Assembly: GCA_902806595.1 (NCBI GenBank)
Contig: CADCXC010000012.1
Location: 992,001 to 1,056,000, forward strand
DNA length: 64,000 nt
Origin: Pyrenopolyporus hunteri
Lineage: Eukaryota > Ascomycota > Sordariomycetes > Xylariales > Hypoxylaceae
Direction of reading: 5' to 3'
The notes beneath the pieces were generated by a model, which was not told the origin of the DNA, made no database searches, and worked only from the letters and a program-made list of their open reading frames with translations. The position numbers were made by a program, and so were the translations under genes. Shown one piece after another: positions 45,401 through 57,609 of this stretch; positions within the stretch are counted from its first letter, which is position 1; every line of letters begins with the position of its first letter.

Positions 45401-47187
45401 TCATTCCAAAGGAAGACCGGTTACGTCCAACAGCAAGACCTCCATTTATCAACTACTACCGTCCGCGAGGCCCTGAACTTCTCCGCCCTTCTCCGTCAGC
45501 CCGCCGACGTCCCGCGCGAGGAGAAACTTGCTTATGTTGACGAAGTGATCAAGCTACTAGAAATGGAAGAGTATGCCGACGCCGTCGTCGGTGTTCTCGG
45601 CGAAGGTTTGAACGTTGAGCAGCGTAAGCGACTCACCATCGGTGTCGAACTTGCCGCTAAGCCCCCTCTACTACTCTTCGTCGACGAGCCTACCTCTGGT
45701 CTCGATTCTCAGACTTCATGGGCTATCCTTGATCTCCTCGAGAAGCTTACCAAGAGCGGCCAGGCCATCCTTTGCACCATCCACCAGCCGTCGGCTATGT
45801 TGTTCCAGCGCTTCGATCGTCTGCTTTTCCTCGCTAAGGGCGGAAAGACCGTCTACTTCGGCGACATCGGGGAGAATTCTAAAACCCTCACGAACTATTT
45901 CGAACGTAACGGCGCTCCTCCTTGCCCTGAGACCGCCAACCCTGCTGAGTGGATGTTGGACGCTATTGGTGCGGCCCCTGGCAGCTCGACCGATATTGAC
46001 TGGTTCCAGACTTGGCGCAACAGCCCCGAATACAGGGAGGTTCAGGCCGAGCTTCAGCAACTCGAGGACAACGCACGGGACGGCCCCCTTCCCACCGAGG
46101 ACCCTCAGTCTTACCGCGAACACGCTGCTAGCTTCCCGGTTCAGCTATGGGAGGTTACGTACCGTGTGTTCCAGCAGTACTGGCGCACTCCGTCGTACAT
46201 TTACTCTAAGGCCAGTCTTTGCATCTTGATCGCTCTCTTCATCGGTTTTGTCTTCTTCAACGCCCCCAAGACCATTCAGGGCCTTCAGAACCAGATGTTC
46301 GCCATTTTCAACATCTTGACAATCTTCGGCCAGCTCGTGCAACAGACGATGCCTCATTTCGTCGTCCAAAGATCGCTGTATGAAGTGCGCGAGCGCCCGT
46401 CCAAGGTCTACGGCTGGAAGGTGTTCATGTTATCCCAGATCATTGTGGAGCTTCCGTGGAATACGCTTATGGCCGTCTTCATGTTCTTCTGTTGGTACTA
46501 CCCCGTCGGACTCTATAGGAACGCCGCAGACGCCGGGCAGACGACCGAGCGTGGTGCCTTGATGTTCCTGTTCCTATGGGCTTTCCTCCTCTTCACCTCG
46601 ACATTCACGGACATGATCATCGCCGCGTTTGAGTCGGCCGAGGGCGGTGGCCAAATTGCGAACTTGCTCTTCAGTTTATGCCTGATCTTCTGCGGTGTCC
46701 TTGCTACCCCTGATAACTTCCCTCGCTTCTGGATCTTCATGTATCGCGTCAGTCCGTTTTCGTACCTGGTATCGGGTATGCTTACGACCGCGGTCGCCAA
46801 CACCAGAGTGCAATGCGCCCCCAACGAATGGGTGCACTTTGATCCACTTGATGGAATGAGCTGCAGCCAGTACATGGCTAATTATACCGCCGCTCTGGGT
46901 GGTTATCTCGAGCCTGGTACCGAAAACCGCATGGCGGACTGCAGTTTCTGCACTGTCTCTGAGACGAACGTGTACCTGGCAGGCACCAACGCGTACTATT
47001 GTGAGTTCTATTCCTTTCTCCTCAGAATACAAGTTAAGCTAACATATGTGCCACAGCGGATCGATGGCGCAACTTCGGTATCCTCTGGGCGTACATCGTG
47101 TTCAACATCTTCGGTGCGCTGTTCCTATACTGGCTCACGCGCGTGCCCAAGGGCAAGAAGAACGAGAAGAAGACGAAGAAAGAGTAA
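42472..47187 (+). CDS. PDR-type (ABCG) full-size multidrug efflux transporter
   Basis: Join 42472..43162, 43238..44277, 44327..47000, 47057..47187 gives 1511 residues, the normal size for the fungal PDR family. Order is NBD1-TMD1-NBD2-TMD2. NBD1 has the degenerate Walker A GPPGAGCST (Cys for Lys, about residues 199-207), the intact signature VSGGERKRV (about 314) and CWDNSTRGLD. TMD1 spans about 505-790. NBD2 has the canonical Walker A GVSGAGKTT (about 899), a degenerate signature LNVEQRKR and LLLFVDEPTSGLD (about 1025). TMD2 starts near 1200; its large extracellular loop carries cysteines. The split of one degenerate and one canonical catalytic site is the family norm. The pump exports azoles, plant toxins or own metabolites at the plasma membrane. 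Four exons; the 49-56-bp introns are near the fungal minimum. The ATG at 42472 is the first in frame. The last exon codes a basic Lys-rich tail. Confidence 0.93.
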
Positions 47188-49396
47188 AGAAGAGAGGAGA
47201 CGTGATAAAGACGGTTTATGGTGACCGAATATATACCTACTTAGGATTGGATTATCGCATGACTTTACTTTCGAACTAGTTGGACGATGCTACTGACGAA
47301 GCTTACGTGCCGTACAACACGGCTTACCTTTTATTTTCTATTGTAATAACCGTCGCCTTGTACTATATGCATTATATAGAGCGTTCGTTCCCTTTTCGAA
47401 GGACGGGAGGGACTTGAGCTAGACTAGAGCGGGATTGAAATTCCCAGAGGCCGATATACAGCCTGGTCGGCGTCACGACGCCCACCTAATAGTATACATA
47501 GGTAGAGAGATATATATATGGGATATATACAAGAACATTCATTGTTACTCGAGACAGACCCTGAATCCGGTTTACCGAATACTTCGAATGGGAGTATTGC
47601 CTTCATTACGTAGAGTGCGAGGGCGTTATTCTCAACCACCTCGATACGGGTTTTGCGGTTTGGCGCTGAGACATTCTGTTTGATCTATCAGTTCTAGCTC
47701 AGCTAATTAAGCTCGTGTTTAAGCTTGAGTCAGGGTCAGGCTCTAGGCGAGAGCAGTCTCGACCAGACTATTATCCATATGTTATCCCGACCGCTCCTCC
47801 GACGAACTGGAATTTACGAGCTACTGAAAGGTTTTACAATTTACCTAGGTAGATATATATATATATATATATAGTTCGCAGACCTATTTGCTGGCACATT
47901 TATTACTTAGCACATTCATTAGTTCCATAATACCGAGTTTATCATCTGCTTCTTACCATGCACCTGCGACAGGTAATAATCGCATTGGCAGCCTATTAGC
48001 GAACTCTCCTACACGCAGCGAATATATCTAACTTGAGCCTGGGGCCACCTGCTGCGCACTCAGTGCAAGATAACCAATAACCGACTACATGCGCCGACGA
48101 CGGCCTATTTAATGCCTGCGAGGAGGCGGTCGCGGCCTGCTAACAGCGACTTAGCCCTTTCAGCCGAAGCTGAAGATGCCCGGTGTAAGAGGTAAAAGAG
48201 GTAGAGATGGAAAATGCGCCGCCGGGTCGCTGCCATCGGCCCTGTCTCACTACAAACCTATTCTATCTCAAGCAGCCACCACTTACCCGGGTACTTAAAT
48301 AGGAGCACGGGGGCGTTTGGTGGACGCGGGCCATAATGGAGAGGTTTTGTCTCTGCGTGTTTATGTACCTGGGCAGCTACTTGCACCCGGCTATTCACCC
48401 ACCTTGACTGTGCCTAATGTGCTATGTGGAAACCGGCGTAGGCATATAGGTAGTAGGTACCTACATACGTACCTATCTATTGTATCTGACCCGCGCGATG
48501 CGGTAAGTATAAATGGTGTAGCTAGGAATAAAAGAGGCAGCAACGGACCATAAGCCCTTTTCGTCTTCGTTAGCGTCTCTCTCGGCCGTTTGACTCGGTT
48601 AGTTCAATGAACTAGGCAAAGTGCTCTCCTGGTTGCGCTGTGGAAAAGTGGCCTTTTGGATTCGAGCGTATCGATTATAGGGAGGGTGAGGGTAGGTACC
48701 AGAGTTAGCGCGTCCAGAGTTAGCGCGTTAGGGGACTTCGGGGGCTCTAAGTACGTGTGGATTGGGCGAAGGAAAAGAGCTTCTAGGGTGGGTGGGTTTA
48801 GTGGCCGTTAGCGGGATATATCCAAAAACACAGAGCTATCGATAGGGAGGGTCTAACTAGTGCTACACTGAACTCAACCCTACTATTATACCTACCGCGC
48901 CGAGCAATGTGTGTTAGTATAATCGACGGTAGAGAAGTTACCGCCGCATATAACACGTCGACCTACCACTCGCCCTTCTATGTCTTCTAATGCTCGCGAT
49001 TCCGAGCTGCACGTAAATTCCGTGCTATCGTCCGATCCCATGCGTATAAGATGCCGGTATCAGAGAGATCGGATAAGCGGTGCGCTGAACGAGAGATATG
49101 TATTTTTATCTCCCCCGTGGTATCATCGAGGCTCCATGTCGCCTGGCTATATAGTATAGTAGCAGTGAAGTAGTAGAGTAGATGCGCGATGCCACCCATA
49201 TGTTTGCTTGGTATCTTTCAAAACACCCCTTTGCCGTCCCCAAAAATGTTTATTACAAAAAACGATCGTCTTGTTGTGCTTTGCTTTGCTTTGCCTTGCC
49301 ATGTCATGCCATGCCCTGTCATGCTCCGCGCCGCTTTTTCAAAAAAGAAAATAGATGACACCTCGCCCATGCGGCGGTTCCGTCGCTCGACTCGCA
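47188..49396. other. Intergenic region
   Basis: 2.2 kb without a recognised gene. It holds a (TA) dinucleotide run at 47853-47873, a TAGGTACCTACATACGTACC cluster at 48453-48472, and a TTGCT/TGCCA-type low-complexity run at 49277-49324. It covers the 3' flanks of both the PDR gene and the convergent membrane-protein gene. Confidence 0.5.
47853..47873. repeat. (TA)n microsatellite
   Basis: 21 bp of uninterrupted alternating A/T directly after an ACCTAGGTAG word, about 670 bp beyond the PDR stop. Confidence 0.85.
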
Positions 49397-50303
49397 CTAT
49401 AGCTGTAACCGGCCTACGGGGTCGTCCTTCTCGTATATGTCTTGCATCGTCAGCTGTACGCCGACGACCTTGGCCTCGAAGAATTGGAACAACTGGAGGA
49501 ACGCCGTGAGAAACTCGAAAGAACTATGGTGGCCTATCAGCTCTCTGCTCTCTTCCTACCAACCAAAAACTCGGGTATATGATCCTATAGATGAATCGGG
49601 AATGGTAGACTTACACAAGCGAAGCAATCAACCCTATCGTCGGCGGCCATAGGCCGACGTATCTCGACCCCCACCAGGGGTACATGATATGCGCCGAGTA
49701 AATCAAGAACCCCAACGTCGGCCCAGCGAGCAGAATATCCACTATCGTGAACTGGAGCCTCTTCGCGCGCCGCCTACGCGAGCCATCGTCCTCGTCCGGC
49801 CCGCCAAAGGACACGATCGTCTTCCCGTTGACGGCGAGCGTGACGGGTGGCAGGCCGACGGTACGCCGCGGCGAGGGCCAGTAGGCGTACCCGAGGATGC
49901 TGCACAGACTGTGGGCCAGGTTCCAGAATAGGGACAGCCAGCATAGCGAGAATAGCACTTTGTTCTCCCAGGGCCACCAGCCGGCGTCGATGGCCGTGTG
50001 CACGCGGACGACGGTCGCGAAGCCTAGTATCGCCGTGAAGAGGCGCGGGATGGCGATGAGCGGCACGTCGAAGCGCGTTGTGTTGCTGTCGTTGTTGCTG
50101 CTTTTGTTACCGACAATACTACTGCTGCTGCTACTGCTGCCGCTGCCGCAAGAGCTTGTGTAAGTGGAATAGGAGGTGTTGCCGTCGCATTTTTCGCAGG
50201 GGCAGCTGTGGATGGGTATCGCGACGTGATCTGAGGATGAGTTGCGCGTGCTGACCGGCGTGAGCGGGCTTCGGCTTCGAGGGGTTGTTGTCGAAGCCGA
50301 CAT
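49397..50303 (-). CDS. Four-helix integral membrane protein, unknown function, two exons
   Basis: Minus-strand exons 50303..49615 and 49523..49397 give 271 residues. Exon 1 runs into a stop right after a perfect GTAAGT donor. The 91-bp intron ends CCATAG, and exon 2 adds 42 residues (SFEFLTAFLQLFQFFEAKVV...) that complete the fourth hydrophobic helix, so the short read-through version is unlikely. The N-terminus is Ser/Thr-rich with a CPCEKC motif and a poly-Ser tract (GSGSSSSSSS) encoded by a triplet-repeat-like stretch near 50105-50150. Predicted helices: IPRLFTAILGFATVV, VLFSLCWLSLFWNLAHSL, FTIVDILLAGPTLGFLIYSA, and YVGLWPPTIGLIASLV plus exon 2. I do not know a function; it resembles uncharacterised fungal integral membrane proteins. 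Confidence 0.75.
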
Positions 50304-53253
50304 GGCTAGCGGTGCTTTTTATTATTATTGCTATTGTTAATGTTGATTTCGTTGTCGTTGTCGCCGCGATATTGGCTTCGAGTCTTTTCTTTTTCTTTGC
50401 CTTTTCTTCGGTTCCCCTTAGTTTTTCTCCCTCCTCTTTCTTCTTTTTTCCCCCTTTTTCTAATTCACCCTTTTACCTTTCTCTCCCAGTCGAAACTCCT
50501 CAAGTTATAATACCAACTGGGGGAAACGAATTACTAGTCCATTCATCACCCCAATTTTCTAACTTAATGGAGCTGCGACGTGTGATATTGAACCGAGCAC
50601 CGCAGCTTTTCGGGGTGCGTGGTAGAGTTGTATAAGTGTTGCTCGCGCGAGTCGAGAATTGCGGAGGCGAAATAATAGTCGGGCTGGGTCTAGGGGTCGT
50701 GCTTGCAGAAGGTACTAATTATTAAGTGGTAAGCAGCAGCAACAGCGGGCAGCGGCAGCAGTGGACTGACCTTTCTAGATAAAAGGGGCCCGGGCCTATG
50801 TAGCTGCTGTAGGTACATACCAAGTTCGGCCGCTTAGCACCTTCTAGGCAGGCTAGACTGCTTTTTGTGGGAATTCGGGTGTGCTGCGCCCCTCGGATTT
50901 TGTCTCATTAGGGACTAAAACGACCTGATTACCTTCCCTACCTCTCTCAACCTATAGTAGCTACCTACCTACCTATAGTACTTACAGACCTCTTCAATAG
51001 GTACATACAACATATGGATCTGCCTGAGTGCATACATCATTTGAATGATAGTATTCATCTATATGTTCACCACCGGTACGGCATTGGTACCAGGTCGTTG
51101 ATAATCTGATCTAGCACTAACTACCACTTAGGTACCTATAACAATGCCTACATGCAGCTAGTATATTAGGTACCCATCGCAACTGCTGCGTGGAAGGGGA
51201 CGCTAGTGCTGTTCAGGAACAGGGGGCAGGGCTGCAGCACCTAGTATAATATGTACAATACAATACATAGTAACGTCGAATAAATAGAAGCTTTTATGAC
51301 GTTCCCCATCTTTTTCTCCGTCCTTTTCGTCACTTTTTCCCTTTTCCCTTTTCCTCGTTGGCTAACACCGCGACGGCGTAGTTCTTTTTCTTCAAAGGAT
51401 TCGCGCTCCGTCCATGCATATTTGGGGGCTATGTTTCTACGTCTTCCTTTTCCTATGCTCTATTCTGTATCATCTGTCCTTCAGAAGTCTAGTCCCCTTC
51501 CTTATCCTATGCACTATGCATCATGCCCTTCGCTTTGTCTTGCCACGCCGAGTCTCCCCCATCGCCTCCCGCATCCTGTCTTCTTCATGACTTGCATACT
51601 TTCATACCTTCTTTCATAACTTTATCATTATAGAAGAACCCGCAAAAGCTCAAACGCGGTCGTACCAACACTTGGGACTTATAGCATCGCAGCAAGATTG
51701 CCGCACAAGGCTGACTCCGATTCGAGGGACCTACAGTTCCTTTCCCTATCTGTCTTTATCTGTCTTATTTCTTTGTCAGTCTGCGACCCAGGCCGTTAGG
51801 AAGAGACCGATTATGCCTCGAGCTAAAACTCGAGGATTTTCAAGCCACCAATTGGTACTACTTATGCCATAAACCCACCTGTTTACTCCCCCCCCTGCGG
51901 TAGGGCTGGTACGCCCAAGTCAAGCGGGGTGTCAGGGTATGTTCCCATACCGATTCCCTGCTGTATTTCCCCGTTGCGGAGTGGGTGAAGATCCTGAGGC
52001 TGGCGAAACAAGCCGTGATTCGGCCGCTTTGATGGTTAGCTCAACCGATCTACCTCCTCACCTCCCCCCTACTGCGGAGGAAAGAGTTGAAAATGGCAAT
52101 AGATGCCCGCTATACCAACTTCTCTCCGTCATCAGGCCACCATCCATGATGTAGAGCATACTACATCAATTATCCTCGGTGCTCAAACAAACATCTACCT
52201 AATCCTGGCAGCCATTCCTTTTCTTTTCTCTTTGCTCCAAGGCAGTGACTTTCAGCACATAACTCCCCTACGTCACTGATTCGAAAGCCAGGCCGGTTTG
52301 CCTATCCAAATCTATTTATGTAGACTCCAGGAGTCTATAGCTTGTCTACTGATCACTGTTAGTCACACGTGGTGCAGGTGTTACTAGGTAACGCATAGTA
52401 AAGTTGTATGAAGATCTTCCATGCTCCACTCCTAAAGTCCTAAAGCCCCAAAGTCGGTCAGACGAGCTGCTATACCAGAGATAAAGATCAGGTCATTCAA
52501 GTCACTTATAGACAGGAGGGAAGAGTCTCTTCTTTCACTGCAGAGCGTTCCCGGCGCATCCAAAAACCCGTCCCAGGTTGTAAACGAACTACCTATTCGC
52601 TCGGCGAATTCCTAATCCATCTCCAATTATAGACACCGAATTCTCGGCCACACATACCTCAGCGCTTCCGCCAATCCCGAGTTGGTAATAGGTACTGTAT
52701 GTCCTACGGAGGATCCTTAGCTGCCTACTATGTGAGAGCATACATAAATGCCAGACCCCAACGTCTAATCCACCAACAGGACGTTTCATATCCCCCTGCA
52801 GCTGCGTGATGACCCCTCGCTCCTCTTTCGACATCTACGGATTACTGCGGTATGAACTACATATCTCCCGTTTGTTAGCGACTTGATGCATTAGTCCCGG
52901 CCGATATAATCTTATGTCCATATTCGAATTGATAGCAACACCAGCGACAGGGATGATTGGCCACGCTTCCTATCCCCGAGCTCCACTTAGCTTGAGGCCA
53001 GAAAGATATTTCCTAAACGACACGATGAAGCCAATGCCGTGATGGCGGTAACTATTCAGGCAGCGAACATGAAGAGACAGAGTTAGATAATCGTATATAC
53101 CTAGGTAGGTAGGTATATATAGGAGTATAACCTTGCTTAAAACAGGGCGACTTGGAAGGTGATATAGTATATATCACGTCTCAAATCATTTAATACGATC
53201 AGAGATTCAGCCAAGAGCTAAATTTGGTATCCAAGACTCGCCAAGCAGCAAAA
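50304..53253. other. Intergenic region, divergent promoters
   Basis: 2.95 kb between the starts of the minus-strand membrane-protein gene and the plus-strand oxidoreductase, so both promoters are here. It contains C/T-rich tracts (50390-50480, 51300-51700), a CAGCAGCAACAG-type run near 50737-50760, and TAGGTACC words (50940-51180, 53100-53118). The frame at 51296-51619 is C/T-rich low complexity and is not called. Confidence 0.5.
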
Positions 53254-54183
53254 ATGCACGCCGCACAAGTCCAGTCTTGGGCTGAAGGACCCCGATACGT
53301 CACTGTTGACGATCCCCCTGCGCCAACGGAAAGCCAAGTCCAACTCCGCGTCTTGGCTGCCGGCGCCCACCAAGTCGTCCGGTCTCGCGCCTCAGGAGCC
53401 CATTACTCGGCCAGGGAGCTTCCTCATACTGTCGGTATCGACTGCGTCGGCAAGGACGAGGCTACCGGCAAGCTCTATTACGCCTTCACCCTACGTGGCG
53501 GCACATTTGCAGACCGCATCAACATCGACAAGTCTCTCGTTTATCCACTGCCAGACGATGTCGACCCTGTGGTCTTCGCCGCCAATGTCAATCCCGCCAT
53601 GAGCGGCTGGATGGCACTTACCCAGCGCACCACCAACCTACCTGAGAATTTTACGGCCGTCATCGTCGGCGCAACGAGCGCCGGCGGCCGGTTAGCCGTA
53701 CACTGGGCCAAGGTGCTCGGGGCCGGCAAAGTCATCGGCATCGGACGGAACAGCGCAACGCTCGCAAACGTCGATCAACTCGACGAGCGCATTGTTCTGC
53801 AGGACCCGGTATCCGAGACCGACTTCTCCGCGGCGCGGGATTGTGACGTCGTGCTGGATTACGTGTACGGGGACCCGACGGTGCATCTGCTGTCCTCGCT
53901 GAGCCGGTCCAAGAAGCCGGTGCAGTACGTGCATATCGGAAGTCTCGCGCGGCGCACCGCTAAAATCCCGTCGTCGATCCTCCGGTCCTTCGACTTGACG
54001 ATCCGCGGTGCCGGGCCCGGGGCTTGGAGCATACAGGCGCTGCAGAAAGAGCTGCACACGATAGTGCGGCTCATGCCAAACGGGAAGCTGACCGCTGCGA
54101 AGTCTGTCCCACTAAAGGATATCGAGACGGCTTGGAATGACGCATCCCTGAAGAATGGGGGGAGAGTAGTATTTGTGCCCTAG
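53254..54183 (+). CDS. MDR-family NAD(P)H-dependent quinone/enoyl oxidoreductase
   Basis: A single exon of 309 residues from the ATG at 53254 (AAAA before ATG, A at -3). The frame is open slightly upstream but without an ATG. The N-terminal GroES-like part reads ESQVQLRVLAAGAHQVVRSRASGAHY. The nucleotide-binding loop is AVIVGATSAGGRLAVHWAKVLGAGKVIGIGRN (Gly-rich turn from about residue 139), a variant of the AxxGxxG of zinc-free MDR reductases. There are no zinc ligands of alcohol dehydrogenases. The end reads GKLTAAKSVPLKDIETAWNDA, usual for quinone oxidoreductase-like proteins. It probably reduces a C=C or quinone using NADPH; the substrate is unknown. At 309 residues it is slightly short for the family, with a shortened catalytic domain. 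Confidence 0.85.
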   Translation: MHAAQVQSWAEGPRYVTVDDPPAPTESQVQLRVLAAGAHQVVRSRASGAHYSARELPHTVGIDCVGKDEATGKLYYAFTLRGGTFADRINIDKSLVYPLPDDVDPVVFAANVNPAMSGWMALTQRTTNLPENFTAVIVGATSAGGRLAVHWAKVLGAGKVIGIGRNSATLANVDQLDERIVLQDPVSETDFSAARDCDVVLDYVYGDPTVHLLSSLSRSKKPVQYVHIGSLARRTAKIPSSILRSFDLTIRGAGPGAWSIQALQKELHTIVRLMPNGKLTAAKSVPLKDIETAWNDASLKNGGRVVFVP

Positions 54184-55072
54184 ATGGGTCCGTCAATAGA
54201 TAATACCATCTAGCACGTAGACCCCAAGTTCCGAACCAAAGCCCCCATTTCGACGCTAAGTTGCATTATCGACGCCGATACAAGTTCCCCTGCAACGCAC
54301 TCTAGCCAAGACCACCTAAGCGTCGTCTTTATTAACACCAAAAAGGATGCGGCACAGAAGGGCATTGTATGTAGATCTGCTGACAACCTCTATTGCTCCG
54401 CCTCGGGGTTTTGGCCCCCTATTATTATATCATTGTTTGCATGCATTAGCTACCTAAGCGATATAGATCAGCTACGTTATTCTCATTCGACAAGGCGCAA
54501 ACCCCGGAAGGCAACAGCTGCGGGATCCTAGGTCCATACAGACATGGATGGTATGCTTCTAGTGTTTGCCAAGACACTCGAATGACGATCAGACGTCCGA
54601 GTTGCTCCATCGGTATGTCCTTTATAAGTGATGTCTGCAAATCCTAGAAGTGTCACATACTTCGTCTCTACCATAGTACCTAAAGCAATACAGAATCTAT
54701 GTTCATCACTCATCGCCAGAAAACCACATAGCCCTCCCCGACGTTTTAATATTCCTAGAGGCACAAACACATACAACGAGGTCCAACTGCCTAGGTATTT
54801 ATTCATTGATATGACCAAAGTCGATTACTGGGAATCAAGTTGAGTAACCCTAAGGATGCACGAGCCTGATATGAAAAGAAAGAATATATGCAGGACGAGG
54901 ACGCATCTGGCGTAAAAGGATATTCATAATCGAGAGCGTCATACCAAATCAAATACCCATATTTGATTAGAACACCTTCGGCTACCTAGTAACCGGCCTT
55001 AATATAAAGACTTCCCCGGCTCCGACTTCATAGACACTCACACACGCCTTCCCATCCCACCCTTTAGAAGAT
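54184..55072. other. Intergenic, tail-to-tail spacer
   Basis: 889 bp between the convergent oxidoreductase and sorbosone-dehydrogenase-like genes. Nothing recognised beyond AT-rich 3' flanks. Confidence 0.5.
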
Positions 55073-56746
55073 TTACGCTCCAGTGATAACAATAAGCTCT
55101 CCCGTCTGATCACTTGTCATGTACAGGCGCCCTTTCGCGTCGAAGGCTAGGCCGACGGGGCGGAAGCAACTTCCCGGGCATCTAGTCGCGTCCTGATTCT
55201 GTAGGATATACTCCACGGCTGTAGTATCGCTGACACTAGAGACCGGCTGTCCGTTTGCAAACTTGATCTTGCCCAAGCGGAATCCGTCAGGCGGTTGCCG
55301 GTCCCTACGAGAAGCGGAGTTGTTAGAATGCCGGGAAGCATTTAAATTAAAGGCGCGCTCTTTCGAGAGTATGCGAATAGATGAGGGCACTAACCAGCTG
55401 CCGTGGAAGGATACGAAAGCGGCGCTTCCGTCCTCCTTGAACTTAACGTCTAGGGGTGCCGTGTGGGCGGGGAAGACAACGCTCGGCCCCTGACGCTCGG
55501 TGCGACAAAAGTCATCGACTTCGGCCAGCGCTGTGCGCGAGGTTACTTGCTCGACTGTAGTAATGAGGATCAGCAAGTGAGCATCTCAAAAAGAGGGATC
55601 GAGCATATCTCTAGGATAGCAGCTCCTTTGCTGCTCGAATGGAAACAGTCAAGTCTCAAAGGAAGTCAAGAATAGGATCTGAAGAGAGAAATATAATTCT
55701 TCCTACAAGGTGTTCCAGCAACGCCGCCAAACTGCGAACCGACGGTGATTCCGGTGTTCGACGGGATAATCGTGGGATCCCATGCAGAGAAACAGGCCGG
55801 ATATCCGTAGTTTGCGCCCTTGAGAGGGTTAGCCGGATCCTTGACGATGCCGTGATAGTTCATTTCCTCTGCTGGGTTGTTGTTGTGCACGTCGGTACCG
55901 CTGCGGCGGATGTCGTCTGCTGAGTTCTCGACGGACCACTACTAGCAGCGATTAGCGAGCTACAGGCATGATGGCTAGTCTAAGTGAGGATATGGGTCAG
56001 GACGCTTACGATCCCGCCCGTCGAAGGGTCCTCGCCGATCCCGACCGAGTTCCTCAGACCCCATCCTAGGACCTCGCCGCCCGACACGTAGTTCACCGAT
56101 TGCGTTGACGCGAGCAATTCCGAGATCTTGAACGACTTGATGATGCTCCTCGCGGCCGAGGTGCTGGTAGTGGCGTTGTCGATGTTCGCGTTCGAGCCGC
56201 GCGAGACCAAGAGGACGTCTGGGGCACTGGCCGGAGCCAGGAGGGTTCTGGTGCTATGGCCGCCACCTCCCATGCCGCCTATCACGGTCTTCTTCGCGCC
56301 GATAGTGCCGGCCGCGGCATCGTAGGGGTATGCGTGCACGTCCGACACGCTCGAGACGAACAGGGTCTTGCCATCCTGGCTGATGGTGATGCCGTGGTTT
56401 AGCTAGATAGAGTAAGCGTTCGCTGCCTTGGCACTTACTTGTAGGACTACAAGGTGCTCACCGAACGGTCATTGATAATCTGAGCACTCGACGCCACGCA
56501 GACTTCTCCGTTGTTCTCAGTCAAGACGACTCTCCTGACACCGGTACCACCCTGCTCGGACACGAGGAGATTCCCCGCCGAGTCGACAACGACGCCGCGA
56601 GGATACCTCAGCCCGTTCAGGATAACTCGTGCGGTATAACCGGTGCTCAATATAAACGGCGCTGAAGGATTGATGGCCGCACAGGTCTGCGCGGTCGCCA
56701 CCGACACAAAAAGCCCGAGGGCAGCGAAGATCGCAAATCCCGCCAT
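55073..56746 (-). CDS. Secreted glucose/sorbosone dehydrogenase-like beta-propeller
   Basis: Minus-strand exons 56746..56462, 56402..56010, 55938..55707, 55554..55395, 55304..55073 give 433 residues; each join closes in frame. A signal peptide (FAIFAALGLFVSVATAQ) precedes a six-bladed propeller: ILNGLRYPRGVVVDSAGNLLVSEQGG, RSLNHGITISQDGKTLFVSS, GWGLRNSVGIGEDPSTGGIWSVENSADDI, VVFPAHTAPLDVKF, FVSFHGSWDRQPPDGF and CFRPVGLAFDAKGRLYMTSD. These match the GSDH/L-sorbosone-dehydrogenase-like fold, whose bacterial members bind PQQ; fungal homologues are found in AA12 and related groups. Substrate and cofactor are unproven here. Intron 4 (90 bp, GTTAGT donor) has 3n length with no stop, so a naive model retains it; splicing restores the conserved HGSWDR. 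The 152-bp third intron is the longest. Confidence 0.85.
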
Positions 56747-57609
56747 CGCTACTTATCCGTTGCTTTATTCTGCCACGTCGCACGCGCGCCCTTACTCCTA
56801 GTCAAATAGGGTGAGTTTTACGTTGTTCGAGGATACTTGGCTGACGAGTCGTAGGCCGACAAACCCGTCTCGAAGGAATTGGGAATGGGCAACTACCTAT
56901 CCTGCCGCGGTGCGACGGATGGCGTTTTGTATACAAGCTAATAAGCTTTATCGAACCTCCCGCAAAGGGCGATTCCATGGAAGGAGTGCTGCAACGGCCC
57001 AGGGGATAATGTGATGTAATGTAATATAATGTAACGCACCCCCTAGGTCGGTAGCTCCGCATCAAGAACCGTTTTCACCAAGTTAGGCGAATGCGGTGAG
57101 GCCGCGTCCTATCGTGGAGGAGAACCAAACCGGATATTGACGTTTAACCGCTTGGCGAATAGTGCCCCCGACTTGACTGCCAATATTTAGAACTCGATTC
57201 GACGCCGGCAGTCGTCGCCGATCGTTCCTTTTAAGTTGCAACGGGAGTACGATTGATGTGACGCAATCCCAGACCGAGTACTCGGCGTAAATGAGGAGGA
57301 GGGAGCACGGCGGATCGTCATGACGTCGGCTGTGAAACCGGGCGTGTTGATTGGATTCCCCAGGATGGGTAGTAGTCCAAATGCTTTCGGGTTGCGGCAT
57401 CACTTGTTCCATGTCCGAGAGTTTGGAAGTGCCTGATGGGGTATGACCGGTATTGAGATGAGGAAATATAGGTACGTAGTAATAGTATACATTCAAAAGT
57501 AAATTAGAGCTTACGAACTTATCTAAACGGCCAGCGTCAACCTTCGAACGAATGAAATGGGTTTCTAATTTGAAACTTCATCTTCTCACATAGGTAATGC
57601 CCTCATAAA
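56747..57609. other. Intergenic region, divergent promoters
   Basis: Between the start of the minus-strand propeller gene and the plus-strand orphan gene. It contains AATGTGATGTAATGTAATATAATGTAA, an ATGTA-type run at 57007-57033. The antisense frame 57083-57496 shows no family resemblance. No gene is called. Confidence 0.5.

Noticed and set aside
51296..51619. 107-codon frame with hydrophobic start
   Set aside because: It lies wholly in a pyrimidine-rich tract; the hydrophobicity follows from T/C content. No stop-codon depletion beyond it and no known family.
53224..53253. Ten-codon extension of the MDR oxidoreductase
   Set aside because: It would need a TTG start. The ATG at 53254 has a good A-rich context and matches the family's N-terminus.
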